A program made the translations under genes and the position numbers. This document shows positions 8,031 to 16,254 of a DNA stretch of 38,828 nt, one piece after another (positions within the stretch are counted from its first letter, which is position 1; each line of letters starts with the position of its first letter). This DNA comes from Pseudomonas sp. NFACC02 (GTDB lineage Bacteria; Pseudomonadota; Gammaproteobacteria; Pseudomonadales; Pseudomonadaceae): the NCBI RefSeq assembly GCF_900110765.1, contig NZ_FOEO01000050.1:1-38828 (forward strand), in the 5' to 3' direction. The notes below the pieces were generated by a model. The model worked only from the letters and a program-made list of their open reading frames with translations. It had not been told where the DNA came from and did no database searches.

Positions 8031-10523
8031 ATGCCCAGATCCGTCAATATTGCCCAGCGCTGGTTCGCCGCTCGCGGCTGGAAGCCATTCGTTTTTCAGA
8101 AAGAGGTATGGGCGGCCGTAGCCCGTGGCGAATCCGGTTTGCTGCATGCCAGCACGGGGGCCGGCAAAACCTACTCCGTCTGGTTTGCTGCCCTCAATCA
8201 ATTCGCTAAACCCGTTCCCTCCCCGGTCGAAGAAAAGCCTCGAAAGCGTAAACCCGCTCCAACGCCGCTGACGGTCTTGTGGATCACCCCGATGCGCGCC
8301 CTGGCGGCCGACACCGCGCGTGCGCTGGAAGCCCCTTTGCGGGATCTGGAGATCCCGTGGAGCGTGGGCCTGCGCACCGGCGACACCAGCAGCAGCGAGC
8401 GCGCAAAACAGGGTCGGCGCCTGCCCTCTGCGCTGATCACCACGCCCGAAAGCCTGACCCTGTTACTGACCCGCGCCGACGCGGAGGCGACGTTTTCCAC
8501 GCTGAAGATGATCGTCGTCGACGAATGGCACGAGCTGATCGGCAATAAACGTGGCGTGCAGCTTCAACTGGCACTGGCGAGACTGCGCCACTGGAACCCT
8601 GCACTGATTGTGTGGGGGCTGTCGGCCACGCTGGGCAATCAGCGCCACGCGCAACAGGTGCTGCTCGGCGAAGGCGGCACCGCCGTGCAAGGCAAAGTGG
8701 TCAAGGATCTGCTTGTCGACACATTGATCCCGCAGGGTATCGAACGCTTCCCCTGGGCCGGGCACATGGGACTGCGCATGTTGCCGCAGGTGGTGGCGGA
8801 GGTGGACAGCAGTGCCAGTTGCCTGGTGTTCACCAACACCCGCGCGCAATCGGAAATCTGGTATCAGGCGTTGCTGGATGCCCGCCCTGACTGGGCCGGT
8901 CTGATCGCACTGCATCACGGATCGCTGTCCCGCGAAGTGCGCGACTGGGTCGAGCGAGCGCTGAAAGAAGGTCATCTCAAAGCCGTGGTCTGCACCTCCA
9001 GCCTCGATCTGGGTGTGGACTTTCTTCCAGTAGAGCGTGTATTGCAGATCGGTTCGGCCAAAGGCGTTGCACGCCTGATGCAGCGCGCAGGACGTTCCGG
9101 TCATGCGCCCGGCCGTCCTTCCCGCGTCACTCTGGTGCCGACCCACAGCCTTGAACTGGTCGAAGCGGCGGCGGCACATGACGCCGTCGAGGCACGAATG
9201 ATTGAACCCCGGGAATCGCCCCACAAACCGCTGGACGTTCTCGTACAGCATCTGGTGAGCATGGCGCTCGGTGGTGGTTTCTTACCCGATGCACTGTTGG
9301 CTGAAGTTCGCACGGCATGGGCCTACCGTGACCTGACGGACGAAGAGTGGCAATGGGCACTGGCGTTCGTGCGCCACGGCGGTCTGTCACTCACGGCCTA
9401 TCCTGATTATCGTCGTGTAGAGCCTGACGAGTACGGCGTCTGGAGAGTACCCGATGCGCGCCTGGCGCGACGTCATCGCATGAGCGTGGGCACCATCGTC
9501 AGCGACGCGAGCATCAACGTGAAGTACTGGAGCAAAGGCGGCGGCGGAGGCTCCCTGGGCAGCGTCGAAGAAGGCTTCATCGCACGCCTGAAACCTGGAG
9601 ACGGATTTCTGTTCAGCGGACGCCTGCTCGAACTGGTCCGGGTGGAAAACATGACCGCTTACGTCAAACGCGCCACGGGCAAAAAAGCCGCTGTACCTCG
9701 ATGGAATGGCGGACGAATGCCGCTTTCCAGTGAATTGGCTGACGCTGTCGTGGCAAAATTCGACGCAGCCGCGCAAGGCATTTTCGACAGCCCTGAGATG
9801 CACACCGTCAGTCCGTTACTGGACGTGCAGCGCGAGTGGTCAGCGTTACCGCGCAAGCACACGCTGCTGGCCGAAGTGCTTAAGTCCCGGGAAGGCTGGC
9901 ATCTATTTCTCTATCCGTTTGCCGGCCGTCATGTCCACCTGGGTCTGGCGAGCCTGCTGGCGTGGCGACTGAGCCGGGATACGCCTCTGACGTTTTCCAT
10001 CGCGGTCAACGACTACGGTTTCGAGCTACTGAGTGCGACCCAAGTCGACTGGTCGCAACGCCTGACGCCCCAACTGTTCAGCGAGGACGATCTGTTGACC
10101 GACATCATGGCCAGCCTTAACGCCGGTGAACTCGCTTTACGTCGTTTTCGTGAAATCGCGCGGATTGCCGGCCTGGTGTTTTCAGGATATCCCGGTGCGC
10201 CCAAAAGCAATCGCCAGTTGCAAGCCTCCAGCGGGTTGTTCTTCGAGGTCTTCAAGCAATACGACGCGGGCAACCTGTTGCTGACCCAGGCTCAAGAAGA
10301 AGTCTTGCGACAGGAGCTGGACGTCAGCCGACTGGAACACACGCTGCAAAGGATCAACAGCCGCACCCTCGACCTGCACCTGATCAAACGCCCGACCCCG
10401 ATGGCGTTCCCGCTGCTGGTCGAGCGCATGCGCGAAAGCCTCAGCACCGAGAAACTGTCCGATCGCATCGCACGGATGGTGCAGGACCTGGAAAAAGCCG
10501 CCGGGCCCGAGGTGACGTCGTGA
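8031..10523 (+). CDS. Ligase-associated DEXH-box DNA helicase (Lhr-like core)
   Basis: An 830-residue superfamily 2 helicase. Walker A is STGAGKT at residues 41-47, motif II is DEWH at 164-167, motif III is SATLGN near 200 and motif VI is the arginine-rich RAGRSGHAPGR region near 350. The length and the DEWH box fit the ligase-associated DEXH helicase family, related to the core of Lhr. By family it is a 3'-5' helicase linked to DNA repair. It overlaps the pdeM start by four bases (GTGA). Its family partners, the exonuclease and ligase, are at 478-3227, separated from it by the aot operon. The ribosome site before ATG 8031 is weak. Confidence 0.92.
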   Translation: MPRSVNIAQRWFAARGWKPFVFQKEVWAAVARGESGLLHASTGAGKTYSVWFAALNQFAKPVPSPVEEKPRKRKPAPTPLTVLWITPMRALAADTARALEAPLRDLEIPWSVGLRTGDTSSSERAKQGRRLPSALITTPESLTLLLTRADAEATFSTLKMIVVDEWHELIGNKRGVQLQLALARLRHWNPALIVWGLSATLGNQRHAQQVLLGEGGTAVQGKVVKDLLVDTLIPQGIERFPWAGHMGLRMLPQVVAEVDSSASCLVFTNTRAQSEIWYQALLDARPDWAGLIALHHGSLSREVRDWVERALKEGHLKAVVCTSSLDLGVDFLPVERVLQIGSAKGVARLMQRAGRSGHAPGRPSRVTLVPTHSLELVEAAAAHDAVEARMIEPRESPHKPLDVLVQHLVSMALGGGFLPDALLAEVRTAWAYRDLTDEEWQWALAFVRHGGLSLTAYPDYRRVEPDEYGVWRVPDARLARRHRMSVGTIVSDASINVKYWSKGGGGGSLGSVEEGFIARLKPGDGFLFSGRLLELVRVENMTAYVKRATGKKAAVPRWNGGRMPLSSELADAVVAKFDAAAQGIFDSPEMHTVSPLLDVQREWSALPRKHTLLAEVLKSREGWHLFLYPFAGRHVHLGLASLLAWRLSRDTPLTFSIAVNDYGFELLSATQVDWSQRLTPQLFSEDDLLTDIMASLNAGELALRRFREIARIAGLVFSGYPGAPKSNRQLQASSGLFFEVFKQYDAGNLLLTQAQEEVLRQELDVSRLEHTLQRINSRTLDLHLIKRPTPMAFPLLVERMRESLSTEKLSDRIARMVQDLEKAAGPEVTS

Positions 10524-11176
10524 GGCCTTATCTTTCCATTCAACTGGCGGGTGCCGAGTTGTGGTTGCTGGCAGACAAAGCCATTTATTACCCCGCGGAA
10601 CGTGCCTTGCTGATCGCGGACGCCCATTTCGGCAAAGCGGCGGCCTATCGAAAACTGGGGCAGCCAGTGCCCCACGGCACCACGGACGACAACCTGCAGC
10701 GACTGGATGCGCTTCTCGCAGGCTATGACTGTGACCACCTGATATTTCTCGGAGACTTCCTGCACGCCCCCGAGTCTCATGCTGTCGGCACGCTGGCGGC
10801 CTTACAGGCGTGGCGCGAGCGACATGCGTCATTGACGATCACCTTGATTCGCGGCAACCACGACAAACGGGCCGGGGATCCGCCTCATCACCTGCGCATC
10901 GCTGTCGTACCGGAGCCACTTCTGCTGGGGCCCTTTGCTCTGCAGCATGAACCCGATCCTCATCCCACACACCACGTTCTCGCGGGCCATGTACATCCGA
11001 CCTACAGGTTGTATGGAAGGGGACGACAACGTCTGCGCCTGCCGTGCTTTTACGTGTTGCAACACCTCAGCGTTCTCCCTGCTTTCGGGGCCTTTACCGG
11101 CGGAATGAACATCGAGCGGCAGGAGGACAGCAGGGTGTATGTGGTAGGTGACGGTGCGGTCTGGGAGTCTCGGTGA
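10520..11176 (+). CDS. pdeM: Ligase-associated DNA-damage-response endonuclease PdeM (metallophosphoesterase)
   Basis: A 218-residue calcineurin-like phosphoesterase. Metal-binding motifs are in order: ADAHFGK (D34, H36), LGDFLH (second aspartate), RGNHD (asparagine and histidine) and GHVHP. These match the PdeM family found beside the DEXH helicase and ATP-dependent ligase. It starts with GTG overlapping the helicase stop, so the two are coupled. A nuclease or phosphodiesterase role in DNA repair is assigned by family. The gene ends the operon; no strong terminator follows before the convergent small gene at 11269-11490. Confidence 0.9.
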   Translation: MRPYLSIQLAGAELWLLADKAIYYPAERALLIADAHFGKAAAYRKLGQPVPHGTTDDNLQRLDALLAGYDCDHLIFLGDFLHAPESHAVGTLAALQAWRERHASLTITLIRGNHDKRAGDPPHHLRIAVVPEPLLLGPFALQHEPDPHPTHHVLAGHVHPTYRLYGRGRQRLRLPCFYVLQHLSVLPAFGAFTGGMNIERQEDSRVYVVGDGAVWESR

Positions 11177-11268
11177 AAGGTAGAAGCGTCACAAAACGGG
11201 TTTTCAATGATCGAGGCATTGTCGAGGGCGATGCCTGCCGATGCCGCAGCACCGACAGGCAGTCGGGG

Positions 11269-11490
11269 TCAGGCAACCGGAGCGGGGGGTGGTTCGTCGG
11301 GCAACGTCGGTTCGCCGGGCTCTTCGGGCTGAGGATAATCGTTGGGGGTATCAGGACTTGGCTGGCCGGGGATGCCTCCGGCGACCATATTGTTCAACTG
11401 GGGATGCGCTAACAGCGACCACGCCAGCAACCCGACCTGGTTCTGTCCGGGGTCGGCTTCCTTGCTGCTGGTTCTGATTTGTCTCTTCAT
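11269..11490 (-). CDS. Small Pro/Glu-rich protein of unknown function (73 aa)
   Basis: I do not recognise a named family. The first 40 residues are mixed (MKRQIRTSSKEADPGQNQVG then LLAWSLLAHP). The last 35 are dense in proline and glutamate, suggesting a disordered acidic tail. It has no signal peptide or clear membrane helix. It is supported as a gene by a good ribosome site, AGGAG seven bases before the ATG, and by the lack of any other gene in 11177-11613. It converges with pdeM. A perfect hairpin lies about 20 bases upstream of its start. Confidence 0.6.
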   Translation of the reverse strand: MKRQIRTSSKEADPGQNQVGLLAWSLLAHPQLNNMVAGGIPGQPSPDTPNDYPQPEEPGEPTLPDEPPPAPVA

Positions 11491-11511
11491 AGGGCACTCC
11501 TGAGCGATGGC

Positions 11512-11534
11512 CCCATCCGCATGGTGCGGATGGG
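11512..11534. other. Perfect 10-bp hairpin between dcd and the small gene
   Basis: CCCATCCGCA pairs exactly with TGCGGATGGG around a three-base loop (TGG). There is no U-tract on either side, so it is not a standard terminator. It lies after dcd and just ahead of the small gene read on the minus strand, where it could serve as a processing or 3'-protecting structure or a leader hairpin. Confidence 0.6.
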
Positions 11535-11613
11535 AACAGTTCAGTCAATAGAGTGCGGATTTCGAGACTAATTCAGTTTCAACATGACCAACGGTGAAAT
11601 CAGGCGCGCCCAA

Positions 11614-12180
11614 TCACGTACGTGGCAAGGTCACGCCACGCTGCCCTTGGTACTTGCCGCCACGGTCTTTGTACGAAACTTCGCATTCTTCATCCGATTC
11701 CAGAAACAGCATCTGTGCGACACCTTCGTTGGCGTAGATCTTCGCGGGCAACGTCGTGGTGTTGGAGAACTCCAGCGTCACATGGCCTTCCCACTCCGGT
11801 TCCAGCGGCGTCACGTTGACGATGATGCCGCAGCGCGCATAGGTGCTTTTGCCCAGGCAAATCGTCAGCACGTTGCGCGGAATGCGGAAATACTCGACGG
11901 TGCGGGCCAGCGCAAACGAGTTCGGCGGGATGATGCAGACATCGCTTTTAATGTCGACGAAGCTTTTTTCGTCGAAATTCTTCGGATCGACGGTCGCCGA
12001 ATTGATGTTCGTGAACACCTTGAATTCGTCCGCGCAACGCACGTCGTAGCCATAGCTGGAAACGCCGAAAGAGATCAGCCGGTCAGCACCCTCACCGCGC
12101 ATCTGACGCTCTACGAACGGCTCGATCATGCCGTGTTCCTGCGCCATGCGGCGAATCCACTTGTCCGATTTGATGCTCAT
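11614..12180 (-). CDS. dcd: dCTP deaminase
   Basis: A 188-residue dCTP deaminase, which converts dCTP to dUTP plus ammonia and so supplies dUMP for thymidylate synthesis. Active-site features are visible: GKSTYAR with K111, S112 and R116, the catalytic glutamate E137 in TLEFSN, and the C-terminal nucleotide-closing segment YKDRGGKYQGQRG. The start is at 12180, with AGGA eight bases upstream, and the length equals the usual family length. A longer frame that extends upstream to 12366 is open but has no matching family sequence. It is transcribed divergently from the cold-shock gene. Confidence 0.97.
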   Translation of the reverse strand: MSIKSDKWIRRMAQEHGMIEPFVERQMRGEGADRLISFGVSSYGYDVRCADEFKVFTNINSATVDPKNFDEKSFVDIKSDVCIIPPNSFALARTVEYFRIPRNVLTICLGKSTYARCGIIVNVTPLEPEWEGHVTLEFSNTTTLPAKIYANEGVAQMLFLESDEECEVSYKDRGGKYQGQRGVTLPRT

Positions 12181-12491
12181 GGCAATGTCCTGAATAGCGA
12201 GGTGAAAAAAGATGTCCGGCATCTTACCGGGCGAAGGCGCCGTGTTCAAAGACTGCGCACGGCCCGGGCGACAGGCTTTACACCTTCCGTCGAAATAAAC
12301 CGGACCTGCCCATTGGCACATCCGGAAAAAAGGGTTAAGGTGGGTCCACTGTGTTGCTTGTGTCACTGAGAATCTCTACACGATGTTGAATTTCGATCCA
12401 ACCATCTCCAAGAATTTTTCCTGCTCTTTGCACTCAGTCTCGGCCAGGGTTCTTCCTGAGTCGCAGTTAACTTTGTCCAAGGAGATACACC
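12181..12491. other. Divergent dcd/cold-shock intergenic region with a probable long csp leader
   Basis: These 311 bases separate two divergent genes. No gene is evident. The half nearer the cold-shock gene (about 12360-12491) has the look of a long untranslated leader ending in CAAGGAGATACACC before the ATG. Cold-shock genes of this family often have leaders over 100 bases that refold with temperature. The transcription start is not resolved from the sequence. Confidence 0.4.
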
Positions 12492-12701
12492 ATGTCTAAT
12501 CGCCAAACAGGTACCGTTAAGTGGTTCAACGATGAAAAAGGCTTCGGCTTCATCACTCCACAATCCGGTGACGACCTGTTCGTACACTTCAAAGCAATCC
12601 AGTCTGACGGCTTCAAAAGCCTGAAAGAAGGCCAGCAGGTCTCTTTCATCGCTACCCGCGGTCAGAAAGGCATGCAAGCTGAAGAAGTACAAGTTATCTA
12701 A
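12492..12701 (+). CDS. Cold-shock protein, CspA family
   Basis: A 69-residue single cold-shock domain protein that binds single-stranded RNA and DNA and acts as an RNA chaperone. RNP1 is KGFGFI (residues 16-21) and RNP2 is LFVHF (29-33), with the surface aromatic W11. An ideal ribosome site, AAGGAG, lies eight bases before the ATG. A strong terminator follows, so it is a single-gene unit. It resembles the CapA/CapB/CspD-like proteins of Pseudomonas, but I cannot choose a paralogue name from the sequence alone. Confidence 0.97.
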   Translation: MSNRQTGTVKWFNDEKGFGFITPQSGDDLFVHFKAIQSDGFKSLKEGQQVSFIATRGQKGMQAEEVQVI

Positions 12702-12722
12702 CTTGTACTGAATCGCTTAAAA

Positions 12723-12751
12723 GACCCCGCCCTCAAAAGCGGGGTTTTTTT
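12723..12751 (+). terminator. Rho-independent terminator of the cold-shock gene
   Basis: The stem CCCCGC/GCGGGG (12725-12730 with 12739-12744) has an eight-base loop and is followed by seven T residues. It lies 22 bases after the stop codon. Confidence 0.95.
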
Positions 12752-12796
12752 ATGCCCGCAGGAAATTCGATTGCTACACCCTCCAGACGATAAACC

Positions 12797-12824
12797 CCTG
12801 TGGGAGCGAGCTTGCTCGCGAAAG
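12797..12824. repeat. Single REP element
   Basis: CCTGTGGGAGCGAGC followed by TTGCTCGCGAAAG, with an internal GCGAGC/GCTCGC pairing. It lies between the convergent cold-shock gene and apbC. It shares its core with the copies at 31984, 35324-35529 and 38186. Confidence 0.85.
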
Positions 12825-12880
12825 AAACGCTACGGACGCCCGAACGTTACCCCCTCGCGAACAGCCCCCGCTTTAAAGCT

Positions 12881-13975
12881 TCAATCGTCGCTGATCGAAA
12901 TATTCGGCATCGCTGGCGTTGCCGCTTCCTGCAACACGATCCGCGCGCCGACGTGACGCGCCAGCTCCTGATACACCATCGCAATCTGACTTTCCGGCTC
13001 GGCAATGGCCGTCGGTTTGCCACCATCAGCCTGCTCACGAATCAGCATTGACAGCGGCAGCGAAGCCAGCAATTCAACACCGTATTGCGAGGCAAGCTTT
13101 TCACCGCCACCTTCACCGAACAAATGCTCGGCATGACCGCAATTCGAACAGATGTGCACCGCCATGTTTTCCACGACGCCCAGCACCGGGATGTTGACCT
13201 TGCGGAACATCTCTACGCCCTTCTTCGCATCCAGCAATGCCAGATCCTGCGGTGTCGTCACGATGACCGCCCCTGCAACCGGCACCTTTTGCGCCAGCGT
13301 CAACTGGATGTCCCCCGTGCCTGGCGGCATGTCGATGACCAGATAATCCAGATCATTCCAGGCCGTCTGGGTGATGAGCTGCAGCAACGCGCCAGACACC
13401 ATCGGCCCACGCCAGACCATCGGCGTATTGTCGTCCGTCAGGAAAGCCATCGACATGACTTCGATACCATGGGCCTCGATCGGCACGAACCATTTCTGGT
13501 CTTTGATCTTCGGCCGGGTGCCTTCAGCGATGCCGAACATCACACCCTGACTCGGACCATAGATATCGGCGTCGAGAATCCCGACCCGCGCGCCCTCGCG
13601 CGACAACGCCAAGGCCAGGTTGGCAGCGGTGGTGGATTTGCCGACACCTCCCTTGCCCGAGGCAACGGCGACGATGTTCTTGACATTGGCCAGGCCCGGG
13701 ATCTGTACCTGAGCCTTATGAGCGGTAATCAACGTGTCGATCTGGACCCTGGCCGAGGCAACGCCTTCCAGCCCTTCAACAGCCATTTGCAGCATCTGCG
13801 CCCAGCCGTTCTTGAACAACGCGGCGGCATAGCCCAGCTCCAGGCGCACGCTGACGCGATCACCCTCGATGTCGATGGCACGCACACAGCCGGCGCTGAC
13901 CGGGTCTTGGTTCAAATAAGGATCGGTGTACTGGCGAAGGACGGCTTCCACCGTTGCGCGATTGACAGCGCTCAT
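12881..13975 (-). CDS. apbC: Iron-sulfur cluster carrier protein ApbC/Mrp
   Basis: A 364-residue Mrp/NBP35-type P-loop ATPase that carries and delivers 4Fe-4S clusters to apoproteins. The first 85 residues form the MIP18-like domain. The deviant Walker A is SGKGGVGKST (106-115), DMPPGTGD is the switch region near 214-221, and the cluster-bridging CxxC is C275-x2-C278 in CSNCGH. GGAG lies about seven bases before the ATG. It is divergent from metG, an order common in Proteobacteria, with the shared promoter region at 13976-14157. Confidence 0.95.
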   Translation of the reverse strand: MSAVNRATVEAVLRQYTDPYLNQDPVSAGCVRAIDIEGDRVSVRLELGYAAALFKNGWAQMLQMAVEGLEGVASARVQIDTLITAHKAQVQIPGLANVKNIVAVASGKGGVGKSTTAANLALALSREGARVGILDADIYGPSQGVMFGIAEGTRPKIKDQKWFVPIEAHGIEVMSMAFLTDDNTPMVWRGPMVSGALLQLITQTAWNDLDYLVIDMPPGTGDIQLTLAQKVPVAGAVIVTTPQDLALLDAKKGVEMFRKVNIPVLGVVENMAVHICSNCGHAEHLFGEGGGEKLASQYGVELLASLPLSMLIREQADGGKPTAIAEPESQIAMVYQELARHVGARIVLQEAATPAMPNISISDD

Positions 13976-14157
13976 GGGTCACTCCCGAAAAAGACTGAGC
14001 AAAACAGGCGGCTATCCTACCGCGTTCATCGGACCAAGAGGGGCCGTGTTTTCGTCGAGACGCGTGAAGCCGATTCCGACACGCGGTGTGGGATGAAAAA
14101 AAACGCTCAGACCTTTATAGTGGCCGACCTCCGTTTCACTTCAAGTAGCCGAGCCCC

Positions 14158-16206
14158 ATGTCCGAGCCACGCAAGATTCTCGTCACCAGCGCCCTGCCCT
14201 ATGCCAATGGTTCCATTCACCTTGGCCACATGCTCGAGTACATCCAGACCGACATGTGGGTGCGCTTCCAGAAGCACCGCGGCAATCAGTGCATCTATGT
14301 CTGCGCGGACGATGCCCATGGCTCGGCAATCATGCTGCGCGCTGAAAAAGAAGGCATCACGCCAGAACAACTGATCGCCAACGTCCAGGCTGAACACAGC
14401 GCCGACTTTGCCGACTTCCTGGTGAATTTCGACAACTTTCACTCGACCCACGCCGAAGAAAACCGCGAGCTGTCGAGCCTGATCTATACCCGTCTGCGCG
14501 ACGCGGGCTACATCGCCACGCGTTCGGTGACGCAGTATTTCGACCCTGAAAAGAAAATGTTCCTGGCCGACCGCTTCATCAAGGGCACCTGCCCGAAGTG
14601 TGGCACCGAAGACCAGTACGGCGACAACTGCGAGAAGTGCGGCGCGACCTACGCCCCGACCGACCTGAAAGACCCGAAATCGGCGATTTCCGGTGCAACC
14701 CCGGTGCTCAAGGACTCGAAGCATTTCTTCTTCGACCTGCCCGCCTTCGACGCCATGCTTAAAAGCTGGACCCGGAGCGGCACGCTCCAGGACGCCGTGG
14801 CCAACAAGATCGCCGAGTGGCTGGATGCGGGCCTGCAGCAGTGGGACATCTCCCGCGACGCGCCTTACTTCGGTTTTGAAATCCCCGGCGAGCCCGGCAA
14901 ATACTTCTACGTGTGGCTGGATGCACCGATCGGTTACATGGCCAGCTTCAAGAACCTGTGTGATCGTACGCCGACGCTGGACTTCGACGCGTTCTGGAAC
15001 AAGGACTCGACCGCCGAGCTGTATCACTTCATCGGCAAGGACATCGTCAACTTCCACGCGCTGTTCTGGCCAGCGATGCTGGAAGGTGCCGGCTTCCGCA
15101 AGCCGACTGGCATCAACGTGCACGGCTACCTGACCGTCAACGGCCAGAAAATGTCCAAGTCGCGCGGCACCTTCATCAAGGCGCGCACGTACCTTGAACA
15201 CCTGTCGCCGGAATACCTGCGTTACTACTACGCGGCCAAACTGGGCCGTGGCGTCGACGATCTCGACCTGAACCTGGAAGACTTCGTGCAGAAGGTCAAC
15301 TCCGACCTCATCGGCAAGGTGGTGAACATCGCCAGCCGCTGTGCAGGCTTCATTCAAAAAGGCAACGCCGGCGTGCTGGTGGCGGGCAACGCCGCACCTG
15401 AACTGACCGACGCCTTTCTTGCTGCCGCGCCAAGCATCGCGGAGGCCTATGAAGCCCGAGATTTTGCCCGTGCCATGCGTGAAATCATGGCGCTGGCCGA
15501 CCGTGCCAACGCGTGGATCGCCGACAAGGCACCGTGGTTGCTGGCCAAGCAGGAAGGCAAACAGGATGAAGTCCAGGCCATCTGTGCCCTGGGCATAAAC
15601 CTGTTCCGCCAGTTGGTGATTTTCCTGAAGCCGGTCCTGCCTGACCTGGCATCTGACGCGGAGCAGTTCCTCAACGTCGCCCCGCTGACCTGGAACGATC
15701 ACCTGACGCTGCTCAGCAACCATCAGTTGAACCCGTTCCAGGCCCTGATGACCCGTATCGACCCGGCAAAGGTGGAAGCCATGACGACCGCTTCGAAAGA
15801 AGACCTGACGGCCAGCGCCACCGATACCGGCGCAGCCGCTCAGGGCAACGGCGAACTGGTCAAGGATCCGCTGTCCCCGGAAATCGACTTCGACGCCTTC
15901 GCCGCCATCGACCTGCGCGTCGCACTGATCGAGAAAGCCGAACACGTCGAAGGGGCTGACAAACTGCTGCGCCTGACGCTGGACATCGGCGACGAAAAAC
16001 GCAACGTGTTCTCCGGCATCAAGAGCGCTTATCCGAACCCGGCAGAGCTTGAAGGTCGTCTGACCATGATGATCGCCAACCTCAAGCCTCGGAAAATGCG
16101 CTTCGGTATCTCCGAAGGCATGGTGATGGCGGCCGGTCCTGGCGGCGAAGAGATCTACCTGCTGAGTCCTGACAGCGGCGCCAAGCCGGGTCAGCGCATC
16201 AAGTAA
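14158..16206 (+). CDS. metG: Methionine-tRNA ligase
   Basis: A 682-residue class I aminoacyl-tRNA synthetase. The HIGH-type motif is HLGH (21-24). The zinc knuckle has C145, C148, C158 and C161. The KMSKS loop is exactly KMSKS at 331-335. After the anticodon-binding helices, a C-terminal EMAP/Trbp111-like tRNA-binding domain runs from about residue 580 (DLRVALIEKAEHVEGADKLL). The full length and all motifs indicate an active enzyme. It is essential for translation and initiation. rnfB follows 48 bases downstream and may be co-transcribed. Confidence 0.98.
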   Translation: MSEPRKILVTSALPYANGSIHLGHMLEYIQTDMWVRFQKHRGNQCIYVCADDAHGSAIMLRAEKEGITPEQLIANVQAEHSADFADFLVNFDNFHSTHAEENRELSSLIYTRLRDAGYIATRSVTQYFDPEKKMFLADRFIKGTCPKCGTEDQYGDNCEKCGATYAPTDLKDPKSAISGATPVLKDSKHFFFDLPAFDAMLKSWTRSGTLQDAVANKIAEWLDAGLQQWDISRDAPYFGFEIPGEPGKYFYVWLDAPIGYMASFKNLCDRTPTLDFDAFWNKDSTAELYHFIGKDIVNFHALFWPAMLEGAGFRKPTGINVHGYLTVNGQKMSKSRGTFIKARTYLEHLSPEYLRYYYAAKLGRGVDDLDLNLEDFVQKVNSDLIGKVVNIASRCAGFIQKGNAGVLVAGNAAPELTDAFLAAAPSIAEAYEARDFARAMREIMALADRANAWIADKAPWLLAKQEGKQDEVQAICALGINLFRQLVIFLKPVLPDLASDAEQFLNVAPLTWNDHLTLLSNHQLNPFQALMTRIDPAKVEAMTTASKEDLTASATDTGAAAQGNGELVKDPLSPEIDFDAFAAIDLRVALIEKAEHVEGADKLLRLTLDIGDEKRNVFSGIKSAYPNPAELEGRLTMMIANLKPRKMRFGISEGMVMAAGPGGEEIYLLSPDSGAKPGQRIK

Positions 16207-16254
16207 CCCTGAACGCGGCCGACGCCCCCCCAGGGTCGTCGGTCTGGTCCAAGC

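Noticed and set aside
12181..12366. N-terminal extension of dcd
   Set aside because: The extra 62 residues are unlike the family; the 188-residue form has the right length and a good ribosome site.
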